From contig DASVAW010000019.1 in assembly GCA_036376135.1 (NCBI GenBank), forward strand, positions 1 through 64,000: DNA of 64,000 bases, given 5' to 3'. The notes beneath the pieces were generated by a model, which saw nothing but the letters and a program-made list of their open reading frames with translations, ran no database searches and was not told where the DNA came from. This DNA comes from Candidatus Polarisedimenticolaceae bacterium. GTDB lineage: Bacteria; Acidobacteriota; Polarisedimenticolia; Polarisedimenticolales; DASRJG01. A program made the translations under genes and the position numbers. The stretch's first letter is position 1. The number at the start of each line of letters is the position of its first letter. Of the stretch, positions 25,318-33,601 are shown piece by piece.

Positions 25318-26288
25318 GCGCGCGGATCGCGGTCGTCGTGCCGACCTTCCAGCGCCGCGCCCTCGTGACGCGCGCGGTCGCGGCCCTCGCCGCGCAGCGG
25401 CCCGCCGGCATCGCGTCGCAGCTCGAGGTCGTGGTCGTCTGCGACGGGAGCACCGACGGGACCGCGCAGGCGCTTCGGGCCTCGGCACCGTCGAACCTCG
25501 CGTTGCGCGTGATCGAGCAGGCCAACGCGGGCCAGGCCGCCGCGCGCAACGCCGGCGCCGCCGCGACGTCCGCTCCGGGCCTCCTCTTCCTGGACGACGA
25601 CATGATCGCGGCGGCGGACCTCGTCGCCGTCCACCTCGAGGCGGCGGCGGCGAACCCCTCGGCGGCGCGTTCGGGCTCGATCGCCGTGGACCCGGGGTCG
25701 CCGCGTTCGTTCGTCACCGAGGGACTGCGCCGGTGGGGAGAAAGGCGCGACGCGCGCCTCGCCGGGGCGCCCGAGCTCCCGTGGGACGAGGCGCTGACCG
25801 GCCATCTCTACGTCCCCCGGGAGGCGTTCGAGGCCGCCGGGGGCTTCGAGGCGTCGTTCACCGCGAGCGGCGGTTTCGGCGGCGAGGACCTCGAGTTCGG
25901 TTGGCGCCTGGCCCGGTCCGGCGTTCCCCTCGCCTTCGAGCCCCGCGCGGTGACCTACCAGGTCTACGCGAAGACCTTCCGCGAGCTCGCACGCGACATC
26001 CGGCGCGCGGCGGCGGGGGACGTGCGGCTCGCCGCGCGCCATCCGGAAGCGGCGGTGCGCCTCTTGCTCGGATCGCCGGGAACGCTCCCGCCATGGGAGC
26101 GCCGCGCGCTGGCCCTCAGCCGGCGGCACCCGGCGCTGGCGGGCGTGCTGTTCGCGCCGCTGCTCGCGGTGCTCGACGCGGCGTCACGGGCGGGGCGCTG
26201 CGGGAACCGCTGGGAACACGCCCACGCGGTCGCCCGGGCGCACCTCTACGGGCTCGGGCTCGTCGACGCCGCGAAGGCGACGCGGTAG
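25314..26288 (+). CDS. Family 2 glycosyltransferase
   Basis: A 324-residue GT2 enzyme: IAVVVPTFQRRALVTRAVAA, VVVVCDGSTDGTAQALRA, ARNAGAAATSAPGLLFLDDD, then GGFGGEDLEFGWRLARSGVP as the catalytic-base region. Closely similar in style to the enzymes at 21010 and 21918. The last gene of the 16717 operon; its 3' end overlaps the convergent gene at 26246 by 43 bases. Confidence 0.88.
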   Translation: MSARIAVVVPTFQRRALVTRAVAALAAQRPAGIASQLEVVVVCDGSTDGTAQALRASAPSNLALRVIEQANAGQAAARNAGAAATSAPGLLFLDDDMIAAADLVAVHLEAAAANPSAARSGSIAVDPGSPRSFVTEGLRRWGERRDARLAGAPELPWDEALTGHLYVPREAFEAAGGFEASFTASGGFGGEDLEFGWRLARSGVPLAFEPRAVTYQVYAKTFRELARDIRRAAAGDVRLAARHPEAAVRLLLGSPGTLPPWERRALALSRRHPALAGVLFAPLLAVLDAASRAGRCGNRWEHAHAVARAHLYGLGLVDAAKATR

Positions 26289-27904
26289 AGGACGGCGAGC
26301 CCGTCGGACTCGCCGAACCGCGCGACCTCCTCGAGCCACGGCACCGAGGCGGGGTCGAACGCGCCGAGCGCCCGTTCGTGGGAGGTCCACAGGACGTAGT
26401 CGAGCCCCCAGCGCGCAACCAGGTCCCTGCGCCAGGCGTCGTCGGTGTCCGCGCCGAAGAACCGCGCGACGTCGCGGCTCTTGGCCTCGCTGTCGATCGT
26501 GAGGGAGTAGTGTCCGACGAAGGTGTGCACCCCTGCGAGCCCCGGGACCAGCATCCCGAGCGCGTGGGAGGCCAGCACCGCGTCGTCGGGACCGGTCCTG
26601 CGGTCGAGCTCGCTCAGGAGGTCCCGATCCGGGACGGCGATCCAGGTCGGATGGCCGAAGCGTCGCACCTGCCTCCATTCGATGTCGCGGAGGTAATACG
26701 GCGTCGCCGCGTGCAGCGGCACCATCACGAGGACCAGGAGCGCGGCGGCGACCCGGGCGCGGCCCGCCATCCTGCTCGCAAGCCAGGGGACGACCCAGGT
26801 CGCGAGAACGAACGCCGCCAGCACCGCGATCGGGAGCTGGATTCCCCCGAGGAGCCGGCGCTGGAACCGGAACGGAAGGTGCGCGGCGAAGAGCGAGCCG
26901 ACGAGCCACGCCGCCGCGACGCGCTGGGCGGGCGTCATCCTCCGGACCCCGAACAGCGCGCCTACGGCGAGCAGGCCCGACGCCCCCAGGGCGAGCGCGA
27001 GCTTCGACAGCTCGGGGGTCGTCATGACCGCCTGTTCGTCCATCGCGCGGAAGGCCGGATTGCGCGAGAACAACCACGCGTTCCAGAGGATCGCCGGAGC
27101 GACGATCGCCATCGGGATCGCCGACATCCTCAGATCGCGCCACGGGGCGCGGCGTTCGACCGCCGCGGCCAGGAGCGGGTAGAGCCCGAACACCGCGGCG
27201 CACGTCACGACCTCGTACGGGTGGAAGAACACGAGCCCGAGCAGCGTCGCGCCCGAAGCGGCGGCGAACCGCGTGGCGGCGGCCCCGCTCCGCCAGGCGA
27301 CGACCATGAACCCCACCGCGAGGACCTGAAGCGCGAACGCCGCGTCGAAGTGAGGGATCGTCATCGTGCTGAAGAAGGTGCTGATCTCCGGGGTCCACCA
27401 TCCCGGGCTCGAGACCGGCTCCCAGCCCCGGTTGCGGACGAACCAGTTGTAGGGGCCCTCCCATCCGCCCGAGACCGCGGCCATCGCGAAACACGCGAGC
27501 CGGGCGCCGCGGCGCTCGAAACACAGCCCGGCGAACCACCAGAGCGCGGCGAGCAATGCCGCGGCGGCGGCCACGCGCGCGGCGGCGTACACGGCCGGGA
27601 TCGACGCGCCCGTCACCCCGGCGATCCAACCCAGCGGACCGTAGAAGACGTTGACGTAGAGCTTCCGGTGCTCCTCCACCGTGAATCGGTCGGCGAAGGC
27701 GTACTCCCCTTCCTGCCCCTGGCGCATCCAGCCGTAGTACGACAACGCGTCCTCGGCGGACGTGGGCAGGACCCCCGTGTACACCTTCCCGGCGGCATAC
27801 CCCCGCGACTGGGCGTAGACGGCCCAGGCATGCGGCACCTGCGTGGCGACGATGAACGCCGCTCCGAACGCGACCGCGAGCCACGTCGCCGTGCGCTTGA
27901 TCAC
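26246..27904 (-). CDS. Multi-spanning membrane protein, probable GT-C glycosyltransferase
   Basis: A 552-residue membrane protein with about ten hydrophobic helices. The first loop has SAEDALSYYGWMRQGQEG (acidic pair E51-D52) and FYGPLGWIAG, consistent with the GT-C arrangement, though the family is not certain. The C-terminal soluble part has DDAVLASHALGMLVPGLAGV. GTG start in a GTGA overlap with the methyltransferase. Last gene of the minus operon 31947-26246, tail-to-tail with the GT2 gene ending at 26288. Confidence 0.7.
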   Translation of the reverse strand: MIKRTATWLAVAFGAAFIVATQVPHAWAVYAQSRGYAAGKVYTGVLPTSAEDALSYYGWMRQGQEGEYAFADRFTVEEHRKLYVNVFYGPLGWIAGVTGASIPAVYAAARVAAAAALLAALWWFAGLCFERRGARLACFAMAAVSGGWEGPYNWFVRNRGWEPVSSPGWWTPEISTFFSTMTIPHFDAAFALQVLAVGFMVVAWRSGAAATRFAAASGATLLGLVFFHPYEVVTCAAVFGLYPLLAAAVERRAPWRDLRMSAIPMAIVAPAILWNAWLFSRNPAFRAMDEQAVMTTPELSKLALALGASGLLAVGALFGVRRMTPAQRVAAAWLVGSLFAAHLPFRFQRRLLGGIQLPIAVLAAFVLATWVVPWLASRMAGRARVAAALLVLVMVPLHAATPYYLRDIEWRQVRRFGHPTWIAVPDRDLLSELDRRTGPDDAVLASHALGMLVPGLAGVHTFVGHYSLTIDSEAKSRDVARFFGADTDDAWRRDLVARWGLDYVLWTSHERALGAFDPASVPWLEEVARFGESDGLAVLYRVAFAASTSPSP

Positions 27905-28740
27905 GAGTCCGTTCTTTTCGCCGCGACGAGGATCATCGGACCGAAGTCCCGGTAGGGCGGGATGCCCGCCCGTCCCAGCCGCTCGAAGATTCCGCGAATC
28001 ACGCGCTGCCCGGGCGTCCCTTTCCACTCCCGCCACGAATGCCACTCGTACCCCGAGGTCGAGGCGATCACCCGCAGCCCCGACGCCGTGAGGAACGCCC
28101 TCAGCGAACGGATCTCCGGCTCGCAGAGCGCGTCGAGGTCCCCCTGGTACACGCCGTGATCGAGGACCTTGGGGTGCACACGCTCCCAGCCCAGCGCGGA
28201 ACGGGCGCTCGACGCGCGGTGCGCGCCGAGCCAGCGACGGAGAAACCGGGCCGCCCCGCCTCCCGCCCGATTCGGGCTGGCCCCCAGCGGTCCCCCGTAC
28301 TGCGGCGACAGGACCGCGAGGACCCCGTCGCGGGCCAGGACGCGGATCATCTCGGCCAGCGCGACCTCGGGCCGTGAAAGGTGCTCGATCACGGAGATCG
28401 CGACCACGCCGTCGAACGACGCCGAAGCGAACGGCAACCGCTCGCCTTCGGCGACCACGACGCGCCCCGGCGCGATCGGGTCCGCCAGGCGCGCCGCCAA
28501 GGGGGACAGATCGCACCCGAAGGTCGTCCGGCCCCGTCCCGCGAGCGCCTCGAGGTTGCTTCCCTCGCCGCACCCCACCTCGAGCAGCCGACCGGCCGCG
28601 GGGAGGTAACCGTCGAGCAGCCGGTACTCGGCACCGGCCGACGCGGCCTGGCGCACCGTCTCGCGCGCCCGGGCGTAGTAGTCGACGTCCCGCGACCAGA
28701 GCTCGCGCAGCAACCGGTCGACCACCGGGTCGCGATTCAC
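27901..28740 (-). CDS. Class I SAM-dependent methyltransferase
   Basis: A 279-residue Methyltransf_11-type enzyme. Motif I LLEVGCGEGSNLEALAG, motif II-like TTFGCDLSPLAARLADP, then VVAEGERLPFASASFDGVVA and VIEHLSRPEVALAEMIRVL. The C-terminal half has HPKVLDHGVYQGDLDALCEP. Probably methylates a sugar of the surface glycan or a quinone-like acceptor; the context favours the glycan. GTG start in a GTGA overlap with the flippase. Confidence 0.85.
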   Translation of the reverse strand: MNRDPVVDRLLRELWSRDVDYYARARETVRQAASAGAEYRLLDGYLPAAGRLLEVGCGEGSNLEALAGRGRTTFGCDLSPLAARLADPIAPGRVVVAEGERLPFASASFDGVVAISVIEHLSRPEVALAEMIRVLARDGVLAVLSPQYGGPLGASPNRAGGGAARFLRRWLGAHRASSARSALGWERVHPKVLDHGVYQGDLDALCEPEIRSLRAFLTASGLRVIASTSGYEWHSWREWKGTPGQRVIRGIFERLGRAGIPPYRDFGPMILVAAKRTDS

Positions 28741-30311
28741 GGTTCGGTCCTCGTGGGATCGAGGCTCACGAACACCCGGCGCGCGTGGATTCGCAGGAAC
28801 TCGCGCTCCTCCCCGTCGAATCCGAGACGCCAGAACAACCCCGCGTAGATCGCGACCCCTCCCCCGGCCCAGGCCGCGAGCGCGGCCAGACCGCCCGGGG
28901 CGACCGCGTCCCGCGTCCACCACAAGGCGACGGCAACGGGGAGCCCCGAGAGCACGCCCGGGAGCAGCGCGCGGCGGAGGAGGTCCGCAGCGCCCAGGCC
29001 GCACGCCCTCGCGGCGGCCGGGATCTGGACGATCGCCTGGCCGAAGAACGCCCCCACGAGGGCGCCCCACGCCAGCCCCTCCGCGCCCAGCCGCGCGGTC
29101 AGGGGGACGCCCAGCGCCAGCGTGATCACCGCCTGCGCCGTCCCGCAGCCGGCCAGCAGCCGCGTCCGCCCCACGCCCAGCAGTACCGATTCGGCGGGGA
29201 GGCTCGTCGCGATCACGAGGAACACGGCCGCGAAGACCTGGAGCACGCCGACGGCGTCGGGGGCCCGGCCGCCGAGCCAGTTCGCCTGGATCGGGCCGGC
29301 GCCCAGCGAGAGCAGCAACGCCATCGGCAGCGCGACCGTCCACGCGAACTTCGTTCCCTTCACGAGCGATTCGCGCAGGGACACGTCGCGGCGGCTCGCG
29401 TCGAGCTCGCTCGCGAGCGGAAACAGGACCGCCGCGAGCGGACCGATCGCCTCGGCGGGCATCGTGGCCAGGCGACGACCCGCCCAGAACGCGCCGACGG
29501 CGGGGAGCCCCGCGAAGATCGCGAGCAGCGGCTCGAACAGCCGCGTCGTCGCCACCTCGACCACGTGGCGCAAACCGTTCCAGACGCCGAAATCCACCAG
29601 TCGGATGATCTCGGCGGGAACGAAGGCGATGCGAGGGACGACGTCGGGATACGCCCGCGCCAACGCGCGCCAGCGCATCGCGTGGAGGACCAGGCGCGCA
29701 AGCAGCTCCGCGCAGGCGACGCCGACGACGCCGTACCCGGACTGGAGGGCGAGGACGATCAGCACGAGCCGGACCAGCGCGTGCACGACCCGGAGCAGGT
29801 TCAGCAGGTCGAAGCGGAGCAATCCCTCGAGAAGCGATCCCGACAGGCCAAGGGGGTAGGACACGGCCGCCGAGGCGGAGAGCAGCACGATCGCCGCCCG
29901 CAACTCCGGCCAGGCGCCCCGGTCGTCCACGAGGATCGGGACCGCGACGGTCGCGAGGATGCACCCCCCCGCGAACGCGAGGAGCCCGATCACCCCGTAC
30001 ATCCCCAGGGCGGTCGAGGCGAGGCGCCGGATCGCGGGACGGTCCCCGCGGGCCTGGAAGGCCGCCGAGAACTTGAGGACCGCCTCGCGGATGCCGAAGT
30101 CGAGCAGTTGGAGCCAGTCCGCCAGGGTGACGCCGAGCGTCCAGATGCCGAAGGCCACGGGCCCGAGCCGGCGCAGGAGGAACGGGGTCAGCAGGACGAA
30201 CGCTGCTCCCTCGGCGATCGTGCCGAGGTAGGACATGACGAGGATGCGCCCGCTGGTCGCGCCGCGGCGGTACCCCTGCGATGCGGGAGCCGGGTCCTTC
30301 GGGCCGTTCAT
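28737..30311 (-). CDS. Polysaccharide flippase (Wzx/MATE-like MVF/PST superfamily)
   Basis: A 524-residue protein with about 12-14 hydrophobic helices and the polysaccharide-transport layout: GRILVMSYLGTIAEGAAFVL, ADWLQLLDFGIREAVLKFSA, VDFGVWNGLRHVVEVATTRL. It would move lipid-linked oligosaccharide from the cytoplasmic to the periplasmic face. The ATG overlaps the upstream GT2 stop (ATGA) and its own stop overlaps the methyltransferase (GTGA). It is the only flippase seen in the glycan region. Confidence 0.85.
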   Translation of the reverse strand: MNGPKDPAPASQGYRRGATSGRILVMSYLGTIAEGAAFVLLTPFLLRRLGPVAFGIWTLGVTLADWLQLLDFGIREAVLKFSAAFQARGDRPAIRRLASTALGMYGVIGLLAFAGGCILATVAVPILVDDRGAWPELRAAIVLLSASAAVSYPLGLSGSLLEGLLRFDLLNLLRVVHALVRLVLIVLALQSGYGVVGVACAELLARLVLHAMRWRALARAYPDVVPRIAFVPAEIIRLVDFGVWNGLRHVVEVATTRLFEPLLAIFAGLPAVGAFWAGRRLATMPAEAIGPLAAVLFPLASELDASRRDVSLRESLVKGTKFAWTVALPMALLLSLGAGPIQANWLGGRAPDAVGVLQVFAAVFLVIATSLPAESVLLGVGRTRLLAGCGTAQAVITLALGVPLTARLGAEGLAWGALVGAFFGQAIVQIPAAARACGLGAADLLRRALLPGVLSGLPVAVALWWTRDAVAPGGLAALAAWAGGGVAIYAGLFWRLGFDGEEREFLRIHARRVFVSLDPTRTEP

Positions 30312-31222
30312 GCGCGGGATCCTTCCCACGCGGCGATCAGGCGTCGTGCGTCGCGCCGCCCGGTGAACAACGCGCGCGCCACCCGCACCCGCCGCCACGA
30401 GCGCGCGAGCCCGTCGGCGGGGGCGTGACGCACGAGGGTCGACAGGCAGCGGCGGAGCGCGTCGCTCCAGAAACGCTCCGGCACGCGGTCGCCGAACGAC
30501 TTCCGGCGCTCCACCCACGCCCCGAGGCCCCACGCGTAGTCGATCTCGTTGCGATCGTGGGCGTGGGCGTCCCGAGGAGGGTGGTGGGAGACGATCGCCG
30601 CCGGGACGAAGACCACCGCGCCGCCGGAGAGGAGGATGCGGTGGAACGCGTCGGCGTCCTCTCCTCCCTTCAGGGGACCTCCGGCCCCGAGCATCGGGTC
30701 GAACCCCCCGGCCCGGCGCAGGTCCTCGACCCGGAACGCCATGTTCAGCCCGCCTCCGATACGCGAAGGCTCGGTAGGGCCGGAGAAGACGATCTCATCC
30801 TCCCCGCCCCAGTCGGTCACCCACGACGGCACGCCGTCCGGGAGCGGCATCGAAGGGTCGGGGCGCATGGGCCCCGTCGCCGCTCCGGCCGACGGGTGGC
30901 GCTCGAACGCGTCGCCGAACGCCCCGGCCCAGGCGGGGCGCACGAGGCAGTCGTCGTCGGTGAAGGCGACGATGGGCGTCGTCACGCGCTCGAGCACGGC
31001 CTGGCGCGAGGCCCCGAGACCGCGCCGTGCGGGCGCGAACCACTCCGCCCCCGCAGCCCCGGATCGCTCCCGACCGACCGCGGCGAGGGCGTCGTCGCTC
31101 TGGTCCGCCACGACGATCGCCCGCGGCGCGGGATCGAGCGCCCGCAGGCTCGCGAGGCATCGCGCCAGGTCGTCCGGGCGATTGCGCGTGCAAACGGCGA
31201 CCGTCACCTGCGCGGCGTTCAC
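30308..31222 (-). CDS. Family 2 glycosyltransferase
   Basis: A 304-residue GT2 enzyme: VTVAVCTRNRPDDLARCLAS, IVVADQSDDALAAV, PIVAFTDDDCLVRPAW with the DDDC-type motif, and GPLKGGEDADAFHRILLSGG as the base motif. Another member of the same subtype as 21010 and 21918. GTG start overlapping the upstream methyltransferase. Confidence 0.88.
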   Translation of the reverse strand: MNAAQVTVAVCTRNRPDDLARCLASLRALDPAPRAIVVADQSDDALAAVGRERSGAAGAEWFAPARRGLGASRQAVLERVTTPIVAFTDDDCLVRPAWAGAFGDAFERHPSAGAATGPMRPDPSMPLPDGVPSWVTDWGGEDEIVFSGPTEPSRIGGGLNMAFRVEDLRRAGGFDPMLGAGGPLKGGEDADAFHRILLSGGAVVFVPAAIVSHHPPRDAHAHDRNEIDYAWGLGAWVERRKSFGDRVPERFWSDALRRCLSTLVRHAPADGLARSWRRVRVARALFTGRRDARRLIAAWEGSRA

Positions 31223-31947
31223 GAGGCGCGTTCCGCGACGACCAGCCAGTTCATCGGGAGGCGAGCGTCGAGGTATCCGAGGAACGCCGCGAGGGGGCCG
31301 CGCTCGGCCAGACGCTCCAGCACGCGTCCCGCGACATTGGCGGCGACGAACAACGCGACGGCGATCCAGCCCACCGGCGCGGCGGCGACGCCCAGTCGGC
31401 GCCTCGCGGCGATCGCCGCCTCGCGCACGACGGTGTTGAACGCCGCGAACGGGAGGGCCAGCAGCCCGCCCTGGCGGACGATCTCCCGGATCGTGAGGCC
31501 CGGGAACAGCGGCGGAAGCTGGGGCCGCCCGAATCGGTGCTCGACGCGGGCGGAATCGTAGGGCCACGCCGCCGGAGCCGAGACGAGGACGGCGCCGCCT
31601 GGGCGGACGACCCGTGCGATCTCGCGCGCGAACGCCGCCGGATCGTCGACGAGGCCGAGGAGCTGGGTGGACACCACGACGTCGAACACCCCGTCCGGAA
31701 AAGGGAGCGCCTCCGCGCGCGCCACCACGTCCGGGGTGGCCTCCGGGTCGAAATCGACCCGGAGGTAGTCGCGCGTCACGAAGTGCATACGATACGGGGT
31801 TCCGCCGCTGCCGACATCGAGGACTCGATCGATTCTGCCCAGCGCGGCCGCGCGAGCGGCGAGGTCGCGGGCGAGGGGGCGGAGGTGCAGGTAGTCGTGT
31901 TGCCAGATTCGCGGCCGGCCCCGCGCGTCGAACGTCTCGGTCGGCAT
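31219..31947 (-). CDS. Class I SAM-dependent methyltransferase
   Basis: A 242-residue methyltransferase. Motif I VLDVGSGGTPYRMHF, then LRVDFDPEATPDVVARAEAL, FPDGVFDVVVSTQLLGLVDD and GGAVLVSAPAAWPYDSARVE. A hydrophobic stretch near the C-terminus (GWIAVALFVAANVAGRVL) may associate with the membrane. The ATG at 31947 is preferred over the upstream one at 32085, which lies inside the divergent gene. A TATACT hexamer ends nine bases before it. First gene of the five-gene minus operon. Confidence 0.84.
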   Translation of the reverse strand: MPTETFDARGRPRIWQHDYLHLRPLARDLAARAAALGRIDRVLDVGSGGTPYRMHFVTRDYLRVDFDPEATPDVVARAEALPFPDGVFDVVVSTQLLGLVDDPAAFAREIARVVRPGGAVLVSAPAAWPYDSARVEHRFGRPQLPPLFPGLTIREIVRQGGLLALPFAAFNTVVREAAIAARRRLGVAAAPVGWIAVALFVAANVAGRVLERLAERGPLAAFLGYLDARLPMNWLVVAERAS

Positions 31948-31956
31948 CGCGGGTGA

Positions 31957-31964
31957 AGTATAGT
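31957..31964. promoter_or_regulatory. Bidirectional -10 element between two glycan operons
   Basis: The 8-base core AGTATAGT gives TATAGT on the plus strand (31959-31964, ending eight bases before the ATG at 31973) and TATACT on the minus strand (31962-31957, ending nine bases before the ATG at 31947). Only 25 bases separate the two start codons and no ribosome site fits either. No -35 matches were found. Confidence 0.55.
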
Positions 31965-31972
31965 CGCCGCCG

Positions 31973-33601
31973 ATGAGTGTGCCGTCCGTCGCGCGTGGCC
32001 CCGCCGGGATCGTGCTGCTCGGTCTTGCCTTCGTGCTCCTGGCCCTGGCGACGCGCCTTCCGTTCCGCGACACCACCCTGTTCATCTCCGATTCAGGGCG
32101 CTACGCGATGGCGCTCGAGCGCTACGACATCACGGTCGGCCGCCCGCACCCCCCCGGGAACCCCCTCTACGTCGGCATGGCGAAGGGGATCGACGCCGTC
32201 GTGAAGGACCCGCCCGCCTCCCTCGCGCTCCTGTCGGCGCTGCTCAGCGGAGTCGCCTTCCTGTTCGCCTATCTTCTCGGACGCGACGTCGGCGGGGAGC
32301 CCGCCGGCTGGCTGGCGGCGGGGATCCTCGCCGTCAGCCCGCTCTTCTGGTTCTTCGGGGGGATCGCGATGCCCTCGACCGGCGAGGCGGCGCTGTCGCT
32401 GATCGTGGCGTGGGTGGCGCGACGCGCGAGGGAGCCGCACTCCCCCGCGGCGTTCTGGGCGCTCACGATCCTCCTCGGACTCGCCTTCGGATACCGTTCC
32501 ACCTTCGCGGTGCTGGTCGCGCCGCTCTGGCTGTACGCGGGATGGCGGCACCCGAGAGGGCGCCTTGTCGGCGGCGCGGCGGTGCTCGCGGCCTCGTGGC
32601 TGGGCTGGACGGCGATCGTGGCGGGGCTGTCCGGAGGCCTTGCGGCCTATCGGGAGACGACCGCCTCGTTCTTCACCGACGTCGTCGTCGGCACGAAGAT
32701 CCTCGGCGGAGGCTGGGGGAAGATCCCGCACCAGGCTGCGGCGATGGGGGCGAGCGCGGTCCTGGGCCTGGGACTGTTCCTTCTGCCGTTCCTCGTGGGC
32801 CTGGTCGGCACGATCGCCGGGAGGCCGCCGTTTCCCGGGGCCGGCCCCTTCCTCGCGACGTGGGCGCTCCCGACGCTGGTCTTCCACGCCGTTTACGATT
32901 GGGCGCCGCGATTCGGGGTACTCCTCCTCGCCCCGTCGGCGATTCTCGCGGCGACCGCCGCGGTCCCGCTCGCGCGCCGATGGCTCGAGGGACGGCGCCC
33001 GCTCGACCCCACCGCGCCGGTCGGTCCCGTCGCGCGGGCGTTCGTCGTGGCCGGGCTCGCCTTGAACCTCGCGTTGTTCCTGCTCCCCGTTCGATTCGGG
33101 GAGTGGCGCCTCCCCGATCCGTACCCGAGCGGCACGCGCCTTCTGGAGCGCAACGTCGACCTCGCCCGCCGCGACGCGGTTCTGAAGTCGACGGTGCCGG
33201 ACCCCGCCTCGACGGTCGTCCTGGCGTACGACGACGCCTTCCACGTCGCGTGGTTCCTGCCCGAGTACCGCGTGGTCGGCCTCTTCCCGCTGTTCAAGGA
33301 CGCCGCGGACGCGTGGGTTCCGAGCTTCCGCGACCGGACGCTGTCGTACGAGCCGGGCTCGCGGGCGGTGCCGGTCGGCGACCCCCTGCGCCTTCCCGAC
33401 GAGGTGCGCCGCGTGGTCCTCTACGACCCCGAGTACGTCGCCTTCTGGCCGGTCGATGCCCTGCCGCTGCGCGAAGTCCTCTACGACCCCGCGTCGGGCC
33501 GGAAACTGTGGACCGCCGAGCTTCCGGGGCCGGGGTGCCTCGACTTCGCGTTCCGCGAGCTCCGGTTCCTTCCCGCCGGGACCGCGGGGTGCGCGCCGTG
33601 A
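31973..33601 (+). CDS. DUF2723/TMEM260-like membrane protein (putative O-mannosyltransferase family)
   Basis: A 542-residue multi-spanning protein. The first loop reads LFISDSGRYAMALERY (D40) followed by GRPHPPGNPLYVGMAKGI (residues 56-73). The HPPGxPLY pattern is characteristic of DUF2723, the family of eukaryotic TMEM260, reported as a protein O-mannosyltransferase. About ten helices and a C-terminal soluble domain (VPDPASTVVLAYDDAFHVAW) follow. First gene of the four-gene operon to 37597. The GT-C role is inferred; the donor is unknown. Confidence 0.75.
   Translation: MSVPSVARGPAGIVLLGLAFVLLALATRLPFRDTTLFISDSGRYAMALERYDITVGRPHPPGNPLYVGMAKGIDAVVKDPPASLALLSALLSGVAFLFAYLLGRDVGGEPAGWLAAGILAVSPLFWFFGGIAMPSTGEAALSLIVAWVARRAREPHSPAAFWALTILLGLAFGYRSTFAVLVAPLWLYAGWRHPRGRLVGGAAVLAASWLGWTAIVAGLSGGLAAYRETTASFFTDVVVGTKILGGGWGKIPHQAAAMGASAVLGLGLFLLPFLVGLVGTIAGRPPFPGAGPFLATWALPTLVFHAVYDWAPRFGVLLLAPSAILAATAAVPLARRWLEGRRPLDPTAPVGPVARAFVVAGLALNLALFLLPVRFGEWRLPDPYPSGTRLLERNVDLARRDAVLKSTVPDPASTVVLAYDDAFHVAWFLPEYRVVGLFPLFKDAADAWVPSFRDRTLSYEPGSRAVPVGDPLRLPDEVRRVVLYDPEYVAFWPVDALPLREVLYDPASGRKLWTAELPGPGCLDFAFRELRFLPAGTAGCAP

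Noticed and set aside
31948-32085. Upstream ATG (32085) for the minus-strand methyltransferase
   Set aside because: It would overlap the divergent DUF2723-like gene and add 46 low-complexity residues; ATG 31947 gives the normal N-terminus.
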